Below are positions 54,275-63,894 of a DNA stretch of 64,000 bases, in pieces. The notes under the pieces were generated by a model, which was not told where the DNA came from, did not search any database, and saw only the letters and a list, made by a program, of their open reading frames with translations. This DNA comes from Patiriisocius sp047731265 (GTDB taxonomy: Bacteria > Bacteroidota > Bacteroidia > Flavobacteriales > Flavobacteriaceae). The translations under genes were made by a program, and so were the position numbers. Each line of letters opens with the position of its first letter. The first letter of the stretch is position 1. Location: positions 3,723,055 through 3,787,054 of the forward strand of contig NZ_CP159835.1 in NCBI RefSeq assembly GCF_047731265.1, in the 5' to 3' direction.

Positions 54275-56311
54275 TTACACTAACATAACTAAAAATTCAT
54301 TTTCTGAAATAATGGGGATATTTAAACCCTCAGCCTTCTCGCGTTTGCTTGGCCCCATATTATCTCCTGCGACGACATAAGTGGTTTTAGTGGAAATACT
54401 ACTAGAGACTTTCCCGCCATTATCTTCAATTAATTTCTTTAATTCCGTTCTAGAAACCTGAGTAAATACCCCTGAAACCACAAATATATTTCCAGCTAAT
54501 ATGGTTGTCTGCCCAGCTAATTTTTCAGCTGAAATTTCTAATTGAATTCCATTTTCTCGCAAACGCTCAATAATCTTTCGGTTTTCAATGCCTGGTGAAT
54601 TATCTTGAGTAAATAAATCTTGAGCTTCTGAAATTGCAAAGAATGCTATAACACTTTCAGCAATCCTATCACCAATTTCGTCTACGGCAATTAATTCTTC
54701 AAAAGTGGCATTCATTAAAGCGTCAATACTTTTAAAATGTTTTGATAGTTTCTTAGCCACTGTTTCTCCTACGAACCGGATCCCCAAGGCAAATAAAACA
54801 CGTTCAAAAGCTATGGAACAAGATGCCGCGACGCCTGCAATAACATTCTCTGCACTTTTTTGTGCCATACGGTCTAAGGGAAGTAACTGGTCTGCTTTTA
54901 GATCGTATAAGTCTGCATAGGTAGTCACCAAATTATTAGTAACTAACAATGCTACAGTTTCTCCTCCTAAGCCTTCAATATCCATCGCTTTACGAGAAAT
55001 AAAATGCTGGATACGCCCAATAATCTGAGTGGGGCAACCTTCTTCATTGGGGCAATAATGTTTTGCATCTCCTTCGTTCCGAACAAGCTGTCTTTTACAA
55101 TCAGGACAATGTGTAATATATTGAGTTATCTTGCTACTTAAAGGTCTTTTATCAAAATCTACAGCAATGATCTTGGGTATAATCTCCCCCCCTTTTTCTA
55201 CAAAAACAGTATCGCCTACTCTAATATCCAGTTTTTCTATTTGGTCTGCATTATGCAAGGACGCTCTTTTTACAGTGGTTCCAGCTAGCTCGACAGGTTC
55301 TAAGTTTGCAACGGGTGTAATAGCTCCTGTGCGACCTACTTGATACGTAATCTCTTCAAGAATTGTAGCAACCTGCTCTGCTTTAAATTTATAAGCCATT
55401 GCCCAACGAGGGGCTTTTGCTGTATATCCTAATTCTTCTTGCTGTTGAAGGTTATTCACTTTTATTACGACACCGTCAGTTTCATAGGGTAATTCGTGGC
55501 GATATATATCCCAATGATTTATAAACGCTAAAACCTCATCAATACTTGAAACTAATTTTGCAATTTGTGGGACTTTAAAACCCATATTATTCGCTATTTC
55601 AAGATTTTCCATTTGCGTTGTCGTTGGAATATCATTTCCCTTTAAGCTATAAAGCAAACACTCCAATGGGCGTTTCGCTACCTCTCCACTATCCTGGAGC
55701 TTAAGACTTCCAGCTGCTGTGTTACGTGGATTTCTATACGGTTCTTCTCCAGCTTCTAAACGCGCTTCATTCATTTTATGGAAGCCTTCAAATGGTAGAA
55801 CAATTTCACCTCGTATTTCAAACTTGGAAGGATAGTCCCCTTTTAGTTGTAAAGGAACAGATTTAATGGTCTTCACATTTGCAGTTACATCATCTCCTTG
55901 AAACCCGTCACCACGTGTTACTGCTTTTATAAAATTTCCATTCTCATACCGCAAACTAATTGATGCTCCATCATATTTTAATTCACAGGTATACTGCACC
56001 TCTCCATCTACCATTTTTTTAATACGCGTTTCCCAATCTTCGAGATCTTCCTTGGAATAACTATTATCCAAAGAGTACATTCTAAATTCATGCGCTACTG
56101 TTTCGAAGTTTTTTGTAATCTCACCTCCGACTCTTAAGGTTGGAGAATTGGCATCATAATATTCAGGGTGCTTTTCCTCCAAAGCCTGCAGTTCTTTGAG
56201 TTTTACGTCAAACTCAAAATCTGAAATAGATGGAGTATCTAGTACATAATACTTATAATTATGATCACGAAGTTGATTTCTAAGTTGCGTTATTTTTTCT
56301 TGAGGAGCCAT
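54275..56311 (-). CDS. ligA: NAD-dependent DNA ligase
   Basis: 678 residues, normal length. LigA joins DNA nicks using NAD+. Adenylation domain: the AMP-accepting lysine in CELKYDGASISL, then EIRGEIVLPFEGFHKMNE, ETDGVVIKVNN and MAYKFKAEQVATI. A four-cysteine zinc finger (HCPDCKRQL and HYCPNEEGCPTQ), helix-hairpin-helix repeats (LGGETVALLV, FALGIRFVGETVAKKL) and a C-terminal BRCT (VVSGVFTQVSRTELKKLIE) follow. The gene is intact, but a decayed second copy of its BRCT end is 28 kb away at 25748-25935 on the other side of the island. Confidence 0.96.
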   Translation of the reverse strand: MAPQEKITQLRNQLRDHNYKYYVLDTPSISDFEFDVKLKELQALEEKHPEYYDANSPTLRVGGEITKNFETVAHEFRMYSLDNSYSKEDLEDWETRIKKMVDGEVQYTCELKYDGASISLRYENGNFIKAVTRGDGFQGDDVTANVKTIKSVPLQLKGDYPSKFEIRGEIVLPFEGFHKMNEARLEAGEEPYRNPRNTAAGSLKLQDSGEVAKRPLECLLYSLKGNDIPTTTQMENLEIANNMGFKVPQIAKLVSSIDEVLAFINHWDIYRHELPYETDGVVIKVNNLQQQEELGYTAKAPRWAMAYKFKAEQVATILEEITYQVGRTGAITPVANLEPVELAGTTVKRASLHNADQIEKLDIRVGDTVFVEKGGEIIPKIIAVDFDKRPLSSKITQYITHCPDCKRQLVRNEGDAKHYCPNEEGCPTQIIGRIQHFISRKAMDIEGLGGETVALLVTNNLVTTYADLYDLKADQLLPLDRMAQKSAENVIAGVAASCSIAFERVLFALGIRFVGETVAKKLSKHFKSIDALMNATFEELIAVDEIGDRIAESVIAFFAISEAQDLFTQDNSPGIENRKIIERLRENGIQLEISAEKLAGQTTILAGNIFVVSGVFTQVSRTELKKLIEDNGGKVSSSISTKTTYVVAGDNMGPSKREKAEGLNIPIISENEFLVMLV

Positions 56312-56360
56312 TTAGCAAAGATAAAATTCATACTTTAAATGTAATAGAATTTGAACAAAA

Positions 56361-56387
56361 AAAAGACTCCCATATCAGGAGCCTTTT
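56361..56387 (-). terminator. Terminator downstream of the broken T9SS gene
   Basis: AAAAGACTCC (56361-56370) and GGAGCCTTTT (56378-56387) pair with one mismatch and a 7-base loop; a run of T follows on the minus transcript. It is 23 bases after the pseudogene stop and just before ligA. Confidence 0.75.
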
Positions 56388-56409
56388 AAATAAAAATTTG
56401 TTTGGATAT

Positions 56410-57867
56410 TTATTTTTTTACAAATCGTTTTGTAATAACAAATCCATTACTCGTAAAACGCACAAAGTACATTCCCGAAGCAACATTTGAAGTATCTAAC
56501 GAGATTCTGTTAGACACTTCTGAAATTGTTTTCACAAGAGCGCCAGTAATTGAATACACCTCAATATTACCCTGACCATCCATAGCTAAACTTGCGTTCC
56601 AAGCGTGTCTTGCGTCTGGCGCCGTATAGGTTCCTTCTTGATACAATGACCAAGGTTGGTTGTCACCATTTTGACGGAATTCTATCCATTGTACGGCAGC
56701 TCTTTCAGCCGAACCAGCACCTGCATCAACCACAAAGTTAAACACCGCCGCATTGTAGGTTCCAAACTTTCTAAATTGCGCTTGATTCATTATTGTTGCT
56801 TGAAGAGCATCTATTGCGGTGCCTCCATTAGGTTGTGACAAATTTGAAAAACTACCATTGTCAAAAACACTATTAAAAGGGTTATATTTATTTGTTGTGC
56901 AGAAGATATGGTTGAATTAGAAGTAGTATTCTAGTCCACATCGATAGTCCATAATTTTATATGATCTGTAGATACGCCATTCCAATCATTGTCCTGCATA
57001 TAAACTACTGTAGCTCCAACAGCAGCTGGTAGATTATTATCTGTAACATTTAAAACTTGTGGACTAAAAAAGTCACTAACAACAATTCTAGGTAACTCAA
57101 ACCCCAACACTTTAGCCCCAAGGTTTCCCGCTAGCATTGCAGAGCGCTCTAACGCCCATTCTTTATTAAATCCATTAGTGTTTTCTGTGATATAATAACC
57201 ATCACTCCAAACCGTTAGTTTTTGATAATCTTGAATAGCAGCTATCGTATAATTAGACCAGCCAGCAGTTAAAGGATTAGGACCATCTAACACTGCTATT
57301 TGCGCACCACTCCCTAATAAAGTTAAAACCCATCTATTCGCTGTATTATCATACGATGCAGTTAAATCGCAACAGCCTCCAGACGGAAAAATAGCTGGAT
57401 TTAGCAAGGCCTCTCCTTGCAATTGATTACCAGCTTTATCATAAATCATAAAACCCGTATTATAGACTACCATTACGTGATCAGGCCTAACGGCTAAAGA
57501 AGGATCTGTAGGCTGTGAGTTTTAAGAATGGGTGTCGAAAACCAAGCTCGCCCGAGTCCTAGTTGTTGCCTGTTCCATCTCGTTTCGGTTCATCACAAAA
57601 TAGTCATCAGTCGTTTGCGGATCTTGTCCTGATAATAACTGATTAGCAATTGAACGTTTATCCTTGGCCTCCCTTGGCTCATTATTTGTAGCTAACAAAT
57701 CTTAGGGCCTTGAAGCCATAGAGGTAACATATTCAACAGAGGTAGCAATGCCAACAAAACTGGCAATGTTTTATTGGTTATTTTGAGCAGAAACTTGTAC
57801 TGAAAAGAGAAGTACTAAAATGCACAACAGTAGGTAAGGTGTTTTAATAAAACGAGAGTTTTTTAAT
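56410..57867 (-). pseudogene. Broken T9SS-sorted secreted protein
   Basis: Reading the minus strand, a signal peptide (IKTPYLLLCILVLLFSVQVS, then AQNNQ) is followed by in-frame stops at about 57790 (TAA after AQNNQ), 57705 (TAA after MASRP), 57523 (TAA after VFDTHS) and 56931 (TAG after WTIDVD), and by a frameshift near 56875. Between them lie a long propeller-like region (VVYNTGFMIYDKAGNQLQGE ... LPRIVVSDFF) and a type A sorting domain (GNIEVYSITGALVKT, ASGMYFVRF, ending ITKRFVKK). No ATG is found at the expected place: codon TTA precedes KNSRF. The two surviving frames (56931-57473 and 56410-56841) are therefore parts of one dead gene and not two genes. Function of the ancestor is unknown. 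Confidence 0.85.
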
Positions 57868-58099
57868 TGGTATTATATATTTTACACAAATATTGATATT
57901 TAATTATGAAAAACAAAGAGTTTTGATAACACAGTTAGCACCTTAGCGATATTCAAATCCTTTTATCTCAATTATTTAATAATTACGTATAAACTATACT
58001 GTAAAAATAGCGGTAAATTAAGATGGCTATCACCTAAAAAGAAAAAGCCTTAGAAATATTTTTCCCGAATCTTTTAAAAAGAAGTTTATAAACAATTAT

Positions 58100-58766
58100 C
58101 TAATCATCAATAAATATATTTCTTACCAAGGCAGCACATAGGATACCAGCCATTGGTGCTACTATAAATAACCCTAATTGGCTCAAAGCAGCTCAGCCAG
58201 CAAATAAAGCAGGAATTAAACTACGCGCAAGATCAACCTATGCTCCAATTATAGGAATTGCTGCCAAATGTATTAATACCAAAGAAACACTTATAGCAAG
58301 TTCAGCGAGAACTAGTGATGCGTTATTTGCTGTCGCAACAAAAGTCACTATCAAAAACAAGAAAGCAAAAACAAACTCAGTTATCAAAGCAGAAGTCTTA
58401 TTATATTCCCCGAGAGAGCCTTCTCCCCAACCATTGGTCCCTAAGCCTCATTCTGGTAAAGCCTGCAGCTGCAATTATCGCCCCTATAAAGTGCGCAATC
58501 ACATACCCAACGATGTCTTTCAAAGAAAGTTTGCCTGCGGCAAGCGTGGCAATAGAAATTGCTGGTTTTATATTTTAACCAGAAACTGAACCTATGGCCT
58601 AAGCCATAACAAAAACAGCAAGACCAAAAGCGAGCAAAATTCCAAAAAATCCAATTCCTGCAGGACGTGTTTTTGAAACACTAGCATTAGTTGCGGCACC
58701 GCAACCAAATAACCCAAGAGCAAAAGTTCCTAGACATTCGGCAAAATACTTTTTTAGTTAACTCAT
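58100..58766 (-). pseudogene. Broken aquaporin (MIP family, AqpZ-like)
   Basis: From ATG 58764-58766 the minus strand gives MS, a stop, then LKKYFAECLGTFALGLFGCG, GIGFFGILLAFGLAVFVMA, stop, AIGSVSG, stop, NIKPAISIATLAAGK (first NPA box, Asn-Pro-Ala altered to Lys-Pro-Ala), IVGYVIAHFIGAIIAAAGF, and later FVFAFLFLIVTFVATANN and IHLAAIPIIGA, stop, VDLARSLIPALFAG, stop, AALSQLGLFIVAP. These are the two halves of an aquaporin in the right order. At least five stops and a frame change in the middle prevent function. It is 110 bases from the LOG-family gene. The preceding 57868-58099 stretch shows no gene. Confidence 0.85.
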
Positions 58767-58876
58767 CTTTAAGATTTCATTGGTTCATGAATGTGAAAAT
58801 AGCAAATAGGAGAATTTGAACATTATTAAAATGATGAAAAGCTGATCTTTTTCGTTAAATTAAATTGAAATAAGAA

Positions 58877-59476
58877 TTAAGTCCGTTCGGGCTTTAACCA
58901 TTTTGGGATGGGAGGTGCTTTAAAATTTTCCATTTTCCCTAGCAATCCTGATACTGAAGTGTCTATAAGTATTAAATTAAAGTTTTCTATTTTCAAAAAG
59001 CCTCGTTTCACCATCGTTTCTAGCATAGCGATCATTTCATCATAAAAACCATTTATATTAAGCAATCCAATAGGTTTACCATGCAATCCTAATTGTTGCC
59101 AAGTAATAACTTCAAACAACTCTTCCAAGGTTCCAAAACCACCTGGCAGTGTTATAAAACCATCGCTAACTTCTTGCATTTGTAGTTTACGGTCGTGCAT
59201 ATTTTGCGTAGTGATAAGCTGGGTAAGCCCAAGATGCACCACTTCCTTTTTCTTTAAAAATTGTGGAATAATACCAATAACACTACCTTTTTGATCAAGA
59301 ACTGTTTGCGCAACCGTACCCATAATACCAATCTTTGCCGCGCCATAAACCAAAGTAATATCTCTGGCTACAAAAGCAGTCCCAAGTTCAATGGCAGCAT
59401 TTTCGATTGCTAGATCATTCCCACTGCTACTTCCGCAAAAAACGCAAACTTTCTTTAAAACATTTATTTTTGACAT
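58877..59476 (-). CDS. LOG-family protein (TIGR00730, nucleoside 5'-monophosphate phosphoribohydrolase-like)
   Basis: 199 residues, Rossmann fold. The signature PGGFGTLEELFEVITWQQL is intact, and the start VCVFCGSSSGNDLAIENAA is typical. Relatives cleave cytokinin-type nucleoside monophosphates or AMP; the bacterial substrate is often unclear. Its ATG overlaps the prmC stop by 13 bases. Confidence 0.85.
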   Translation of the reverse strand: MSKINVLKKVCVFCGSSSGNDLAIENAAIELGTAFVARDITLVYGAAKIGIMGTVAQTVLDQKGSVIGIIPQFLKKKEVVHLGLTQLITTQNMHDRKLQMQEVSDGFITLPGGFGTLEELFEVITWQQLGLHGKPIGLLNINGFYDEMIAMLETMVKRGFLKIENFNLILIDTSVSGLLGKMENFKAPPIPKWLKPERT

Positions 59477-60312
59477 TGTGCAAATCGGTTTTTATGAAAC
59501 ATGTCTTTGTGTATTAATACTTCAGAAAACCCTAAATTATTAAGCATCTCCTCCATCTCAGGTCCAAGATACTCATTAATCTCAAAAAACAAGGAGCCTT
59601 GTGGCCTTAAAAATTCTATTGCCAATTGGCTTATTTTCTTATAGAACACTAACGGATCTTCATTGCTCACGAAGAGTGCTTTTTCTGGCTCAAAATTCAA
59701 CACATTGTCCTGCATTAATTCTTTCTCTAATTCTCTTACATAAGGCGGGTTTGAAACTATAATATCATAATTCGTCGAAAGTTTTTCAGTAGCCAAAATA
59801 TCCTGTTGCTTAAATGCGATAAGCACTTTATTACTTGTTGCATTTTGCTTAGCAACTTTTAAAGCTTCCGCAGATATATCTATTGCTGAAACTTTTGATT
59901 TTAGTAACGTTTTGGCAATTGAAATAGCAATACAACCACTCCCCGTTCCAATATCTAGAATCGCTAATCCTGAAGTATCGTTTTTATATTCTGATGTTAT
60001 TAAGGCAACTAACTCTTCTGTTTCTGGCCTCGGAATCAAGGTGTCTTTTGTGACCTTAAAAGGCAATCCATAAAATTCAGTTTCTCCTAAAATATATTGA
60101 ATGGGCTCGAAGTCTCTTAATCTTTTTGAAGCATCTTCAAACTTCGCAATAGTATCTTCATCAAGTTCTTTTTCTTTATTAATGTAGACTTCAAATCTCG
60201 TATAGCTCAAATATGCTTCTGCGAGCAACCTAAAGAATGCATTTATTTCTTCCGTAGAATACAATCCCTTTAAAGATTTATTGCTAAGTATTTGCAGTTG
60301 TTTTAATTTCAT
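59464..60312 (-). CDS. prmC: Peptide chain release factor N5-glutamine methyltransferase
   Basis: 282 residues. PrmC methylates the GGQ glutamine of release factors RF1 and RF2. RPETEELVALI, the SAM site LDIGTGSGCIAISIA, SAIDISAEAL, and the catalytic VSNPPYVRE are present. It lies right after the GNAT gene (no gap) and overlaps the LOG gene, forming a three-gene unit. Confidence 0.95.
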   Translation of the reverse strand: MKLKQLQILSNKSLKGLYSTEEINAFFRLLAEAYLSYTRFEVYINKEKELDEDTIAKFEDASKRLRDFEPIQYILGETEFYGLPFKVTKDTLIPRPETEELVALITSEYKNDTSGLAILDIGTGSGCIAISIAKTLLKSKVSAIDISAEALKVAKQNATSNKVLIAFKQQDILATEKLSTNYDIIVSNPPYVRELEKELMQDNVLNFEPEKALFVSNEDPLVFYKKISQLAIEFLRPQGSLFFEINEYLGPEMEEMLNNLGFSEVLIHKDMFHKNRFAQCQK

Positions 60313-60798
60313 TTATAGTTCTTTCAGCATTTGAACTGGACAGGAAAAATGCCCCGTATCACCCAATGGACGGTCAATATATTTAAAACCTGATTGCTTA
60401 TATAAATCTTGTGCAGCTTTCATATAGGTCATTGTTTCTAAGTAACATTTATCAAATTCAAAGACTTTTGCAGCTTGTAAACACTTTTGCATCATCGCTT
60501 TCCCAATGCCCCTTCCACGAGCTTCTTCTAAAAAATACATTTTTTGAAGTTCGCAGACATTCCCTGTATAATTCTCTAATTGCGCCACTCCTGCGCCACC
60601 AATTATTTTTCCGTTTTCTTCCACTATAAAATAAACAGCCTTGGACTTTTGATAGGTTTCAAACATACAATCCAATGCTGAGTCTGCATAAGCAGTCCCC
60701 ACTTTTGGAACACCTAAGTCCGCTAGGACTTTGCGAATTAAATTGGCTATTTGAATATTATCGCTTATTTTAATTTCCCTGATAACAGCAGTTTCCAT
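60313..60798 (-). CDS. GNAT-family N-acetyltransferase
   Basis: 161 residues. The acetyl-CoA motif is EEARGRGIGKAMMQKCLQAA after MYFL, with CYLETMTYMKAAQDLYKQSG and FKYIDRPLG at the end, a typical small GNAT. Substrate unknown. It is adjacent to prmC and divergent from ribD, whose start is 28 bases away, so the two promoters overlap. Confidence 0.8.
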   Translation of the reverse strand: METAVIREIKISDNIQIANLIRKVLADLGVPKVGTAYADSALDCMFETYQKSKAVYFIVEENGKIIGGAGVAQLENYTGNVCELQKMYFLEEARGRGIGKAMMQKCLQAAKVFEFDKCYLETMTYMKAAQDLYKQSGFKYIDRPLGDTGHFSCPVQMLKEL

Positions 60799-60826
60799 CT
60801 CTTAAAATTCGTTGTACTTTTACAGT

Positions 60827-61927
60827 GTGAAAGTACATGAAAAATATATGGCGCGCTGCATTCAATTAGCAAAAAATGGACTTGGGACCACGTATCCAAA
60901 TCCCTTGGTGGGTTGTGTCTTAGTTCATAATAATGCAATCATTGGAGAGGGCTATCACTACAAATCGGGACTGCCTCACGCTGAGGTAAATGCTGTCCAA
61001 AACACCATTAAAGCCTTTGAGAAAAAGGAATTAACAACAGCACAACAAGAACAACTATTTAAAGAAGCAACCTGCTATGTTTCCTTAGAGCCTTGTAGCC
61101 ATTTTGGAAAGACACCACCCTGTGCAGACTTACTAATTGCAAAAGGAATAAAGAAAGTTGTTGTGGGAAGTACAGATCCCAATCCAAAAGTTGCTGGTAG
61201 AGGAATTAAAAAATTAATGGAAGCTGGATGTGAAGTTGTTATTGGAGTTTTAGAAGATGCGTGCAATGATTTGAACAAGCGGTTTTTTACATTTCAGAAC
61301 AACAAAAGACCTTATATTATACTAAAATGGGCGCAAACGCAAGATGGTTTTATTGCTCCTGTGGAACAAAACGAAATAGCACCTGTTTGGATCTCCAACC
61401 AAAACTCTTTGCAACGTGCACATAAATTACGTGCAGAAGAACAAGCCATATTGGTTGGCACTACTACGGTATTAAAAGACAATCCCAGTTTAACTGCGAG
61501 GCATTGGAAAGGAGATTCACCTACAAGAATTATACTAGACAGAACGCTTAAGATAGCGACCAACCATACTATTTACGATGGAAAAGAAGACACCATAATT
61601 ATAACAGAGAAAGTTGCTGAAAATAGAGAAAATATTAAATTTATTAAAACCTCTTTTGTCGACTCGCTTGCTGAAAATATATGTAAAATTTTATACAATC
61701 AAAACATACAAAGTGTCATCATTGAAGGAGGCACTAAAACAATCCAAACCTTTATTAATGAGAATTTATGGGATGAAGCACTTGTATTTCAAGGTTCAAA
61801 AAATTTTCAGCAAGGCGTCGAAGCTCCACAATTAGAAATGGCGCAAATTTCTGAAAAGAATCCAGATAGCACTCGGGATAAGAATGATACCTTAATTTAT
61901 TACAAAAACTCCGCACCAGCATGTTAG
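60827..61927 (+). CDS. ribD: Bifunctional riboflavin deaminase/reductase
   Basis: RibD performs the second and third steps of riboflavin synthesis. The N-terminal deaminase has the zinc site HAEVNAV with LEPCSHFGKTPPCADLLI; the C-terminal reductase starts near residue 150 (RPYIILKWAQTQDGFIAP) with SVIIEGGTKTIQTFI. The frame is open from TTG 60812, but GTG 60827 gives (M)KVHEKYMARCIQLAKNG, matching relatives, and ~366 residues. ATG 60848 is a shorter alternative. The last codons overlap the EamA gene by 7 bases. Confidence 0.9.
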   Translation: MKVHEKYMARCIQLAKNGLGTTYPNPLVGCVLVHNNAIIGEGYHYKSGLPHAEVNAVQNTIKAFEKKELTTAQQEQLFKEATCYVSLEPCSHFGKTPPCADLLIAKGIKKVVVGSTDPNPKVAGRGIKKLMEAGCEVVIGVLEDACNDLNKRFFTFQNNKRPYIILKWAQTQDGFIAPVEQNEIAPVWISNQNSLQRAHKLRAEEQAILVGTTTVLKDNPSLTARHWKGDSPTRIILDRTLKIATNHTIYDGKEDTIIITEKVAENRENIKFIKTSFVDSLAENICKILYNQNIQSVIIEGGTKTIQTFINENLWDEALVFQGSKNFQQGVEAPQLEMAQISEKNPDSTRDKNDTLIYYKNSAPAC

Positions 61928-62796
61928 CCTTACTATTAAGTATCACAGCGTCTACGCTTATTTTTGTGATTTTCAAACTATTTAGCTTTTTTAAAATTAA
62001 CACATTACACGCTATTGTGTTTAATTATTTTACAGCCTGTATTTGTGGTTTGTCCTTTTATACAGATCCAATTACTTTTTCCCAAATCCCTCAAAACCCT
62101 TGGTTTTACCATACCCTTGGATTAGGAGTACTCTTCATCATTGTCTTTAATTTAATGGCGCTTACAACACAACGCAGTGGTCTTTCTGTAGTTTCTGTTG
62201 CTACCAAAATGAGTGTGGTTATTCCTGTTGTTTTTGGCATCCTGTATTATAAGGAGTCTTTAGGGTTTAGCAAGGCTATTGGAATTCTACTCGCTTTAAT
62301 AGCTGTTTATTTAGCCTCTGTTAAAAACAAGCGCGGATTGGCGATACAACCAAAGAATCTCATTTTTCCAATACTAGTGTTTTTGGGAAGTGGCATTATA
62401 GACATCTCAATAAAATTTCTTGAAGACGCCTACGTATCTGAGAACGAGGTCCCGTTATTTTCTGCAACTATTTTTGGAGCTGCAGCTGTAATCGGCTTGC
62501 TTGTTTTTATAGCGCAAGGATTAAAGGGAACTTTTGAATTCGAGCTTAAGAATATCGTTGCAGGTATTGTCCTGGGCATCCCCAACTACTTTTCTATATT
62601 CTTTTTAGTCAAAGCCTTGCGGAGTGATTTATTAGAAAGCTCGGGGATTTTTACGGTAAATAATGTTGCCATTGTTATGCTTTCGACGATCATTGGGATT
62701 CTTCTTTTTAAAGAGCGACTTCTAACAAAGAACTGGATTGGAATTATTCTCGCTGTGATTAGTATTTTTTTAGTGGCAATTTCTGAAATTCAATAA
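61921..62796 (+). CDS. EamA/DMT-family transporter
   Basis: 291 residues, ten predicted membrane helices arranged as two EamA repeats (SVVSVATKMSVVIPVVFGIL and VNNVAIVMLSTIIGILLFKE mark the ends of each half). It probably exports a small metabolite across the inner membrane; cargo unknown. It overlaps ribD by 7 bases and is directly followed by yigZ with no gap, so the three are one operon. Confidence 0.85.
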   Translation: MLALLLSITASTLIFVIFKLFSFFKINTLHAIVFNYFTACICGLSFYTDPITFSQIPQNPWFYHTLGLGVLFIIVFNLMALTTQRSGLSVVSVATKMSVVIPVVFGILYYKESLGFSKAIGILLALIAVYLASVKNKRGLAIQPKNLIFPILVFLGSGIIDISIKFLEDAYVSENEVPLFSATIFGAAAVIGLLVFIAQGLKGTFEFELKNIVAGIVLGIPNYFSIFFLVKALRSDLLESSGIFTVNNVAIVMLSTIIGILLFKERLLTKNWIGIILAVISIFLVAISEIQ

Positions 62797-63411
62797 ATGG
62801 AAAAAGACACTTACAAAACCATCTTAAAGCCATCTAAAGAGACACTCTTCAAAGATCGAGGGAGTAAATTTTATGGATATGCCTTTCCCGTTATAAATGA
62901 AGATCAAGTTAAAAATTGTCTAGAAGAACTTAAAAAACAACATCATGCCGCACGTCATTTTTGCTACGCTTGGCAACTAGGAAAATCCTACGAGAGATAT
63001 CGTGTTAATGATGACGGAGAGCCAAGTAACAGTGCAGGACAACCCATTTATGGTCAATTACAAGCATTTGGCCTTACTAATATATTAGTAGTTAGCGTGC
63101 GATATTTTGGAGGAACCAAACTAGGAGTAGGCGGTCTGATTCAAGCCTACAAAACATCAGCCCAACTCGCACTAGAAACCTCTAAAATTCTAACAAAAAC
63201 CATTGATATGGAATTCAAGCTACTATTTGAATATCCAGAAATGAATATTGTTATGCGGCTTATTAAAGATAATGACTTAAAAATTATCCATCAAAAAATG
63301 GAATTAAATTGTAAAATAATGATTTCAGTTCGAAAAAAAGAAGCAACTCGTATTTTCAATTTATTCAATAACACCTATAAGGTCAGTATTAAAAGAGAAG
63401 AAGATGAATAA
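62797..63411 (+). CDS. yigZ: YigZ/IMPACT-family protein
   Basis: 204 residues. The N-terminal IMPACT domain carries KDRGSKFYGYAFPV, HFCYAWQLG, VNDDGEPSNSAGQPIYGQL and VVSVRYFGGTKLGVGGLIQA; the C-terminal ~75 residues are the ferredoxin-like UPF0029 tail. Family members are linked to translation or stress but the reaction is unknown. Its ATG abuts the EamA stop. Confidence 0.9.
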   Translation: MEKDTYKTILKPSKETLFKDRGSKFYGYAFPVINEDQVKNCLEELKKQHHAARHFCYAWQLGKSYERYRVNDDGEPSNSAGQPIYGQLQAFGLTNILVVSVRYFGGTKLGVGGLIQAYKTSAQLALETSKILTKTIDMEFKLLFEYPEMNIVMRLIKDNDLKIIHQKMELNCKIMISVRKKEATRIFNLFNNTYKVSIKREEDE

Positions 63412-63495
63412 TTTAAAAATGACCTAAATAGTACTTATACTATGGAATTAAAATCTCATACTATTCTCATATTTTAAACCGTATTTATTGTTGCC

Positions 63496-63894
63496 TTATT
63501 CACCCAATTTATTCAACAAATAACTAGGAGCTTTCATCAATTTATTTGCAGCACTATTTATGAACACCAAAGTCGTTTCTGCAGTGATTAACAATTCAGC
63601 TTTTTGGTTATGAATCTCGTAGTGAAATTCAATTCGATATGTAGGAATTTTCTTAATGGTTGTGGTAACTAAAATTAAATCGTCGTAAAGAGCTGGTGCT
63701 TTATAATTGATATTCAAATTGATAACTGGGAGATGTACACCATTTTCTTCCATCCATTTATAGGAAAAGCCCATATTTCTTAGCCATTCGGTTCTACCTT
63801 GCTCTAAATACTGGGCATAATTACCGTGGTAAACTACCCCCATTTGGTCAGTTTCACCATATCTAACTCTTAATTGAATCGTTGTTTTCTGCAA
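63496..63894 (-). CDS. Acyl-CoA thioesterase (YbgC/FadM hotdog family)
   Basis: 132 residues, single hotdog domain. RVRYGETDQMGVVYHGNYAQ holds the conserved catalytic Asp and the HGNY motif, and LEQGRTEWLRNMGFSY follows. It hydrolyses short to medium acyl-CoA thioesters in the cytoplasm. It runs against yigZ with an 84-base gap that has no clear terminator. Confidence 0.9.
   Translation of the reverse strand: MQKTTIQLRVRYGETDQMGVVYHGNYAQYLEQGRTEWLRNMGFSYKWMEENGVHLPVINLNINYKAPALYDDLILVTTTIKKIPTYRIEFHYEIHNQKAELLITAETTLVFINSAANKLMKAPSYLLNKLGE

Noticed and set aside
58315..58578. 87-codon plus-strand ORF
   Set aside because: It lies entirely within the minus-strand aquaporin relic, which explains the sequence.
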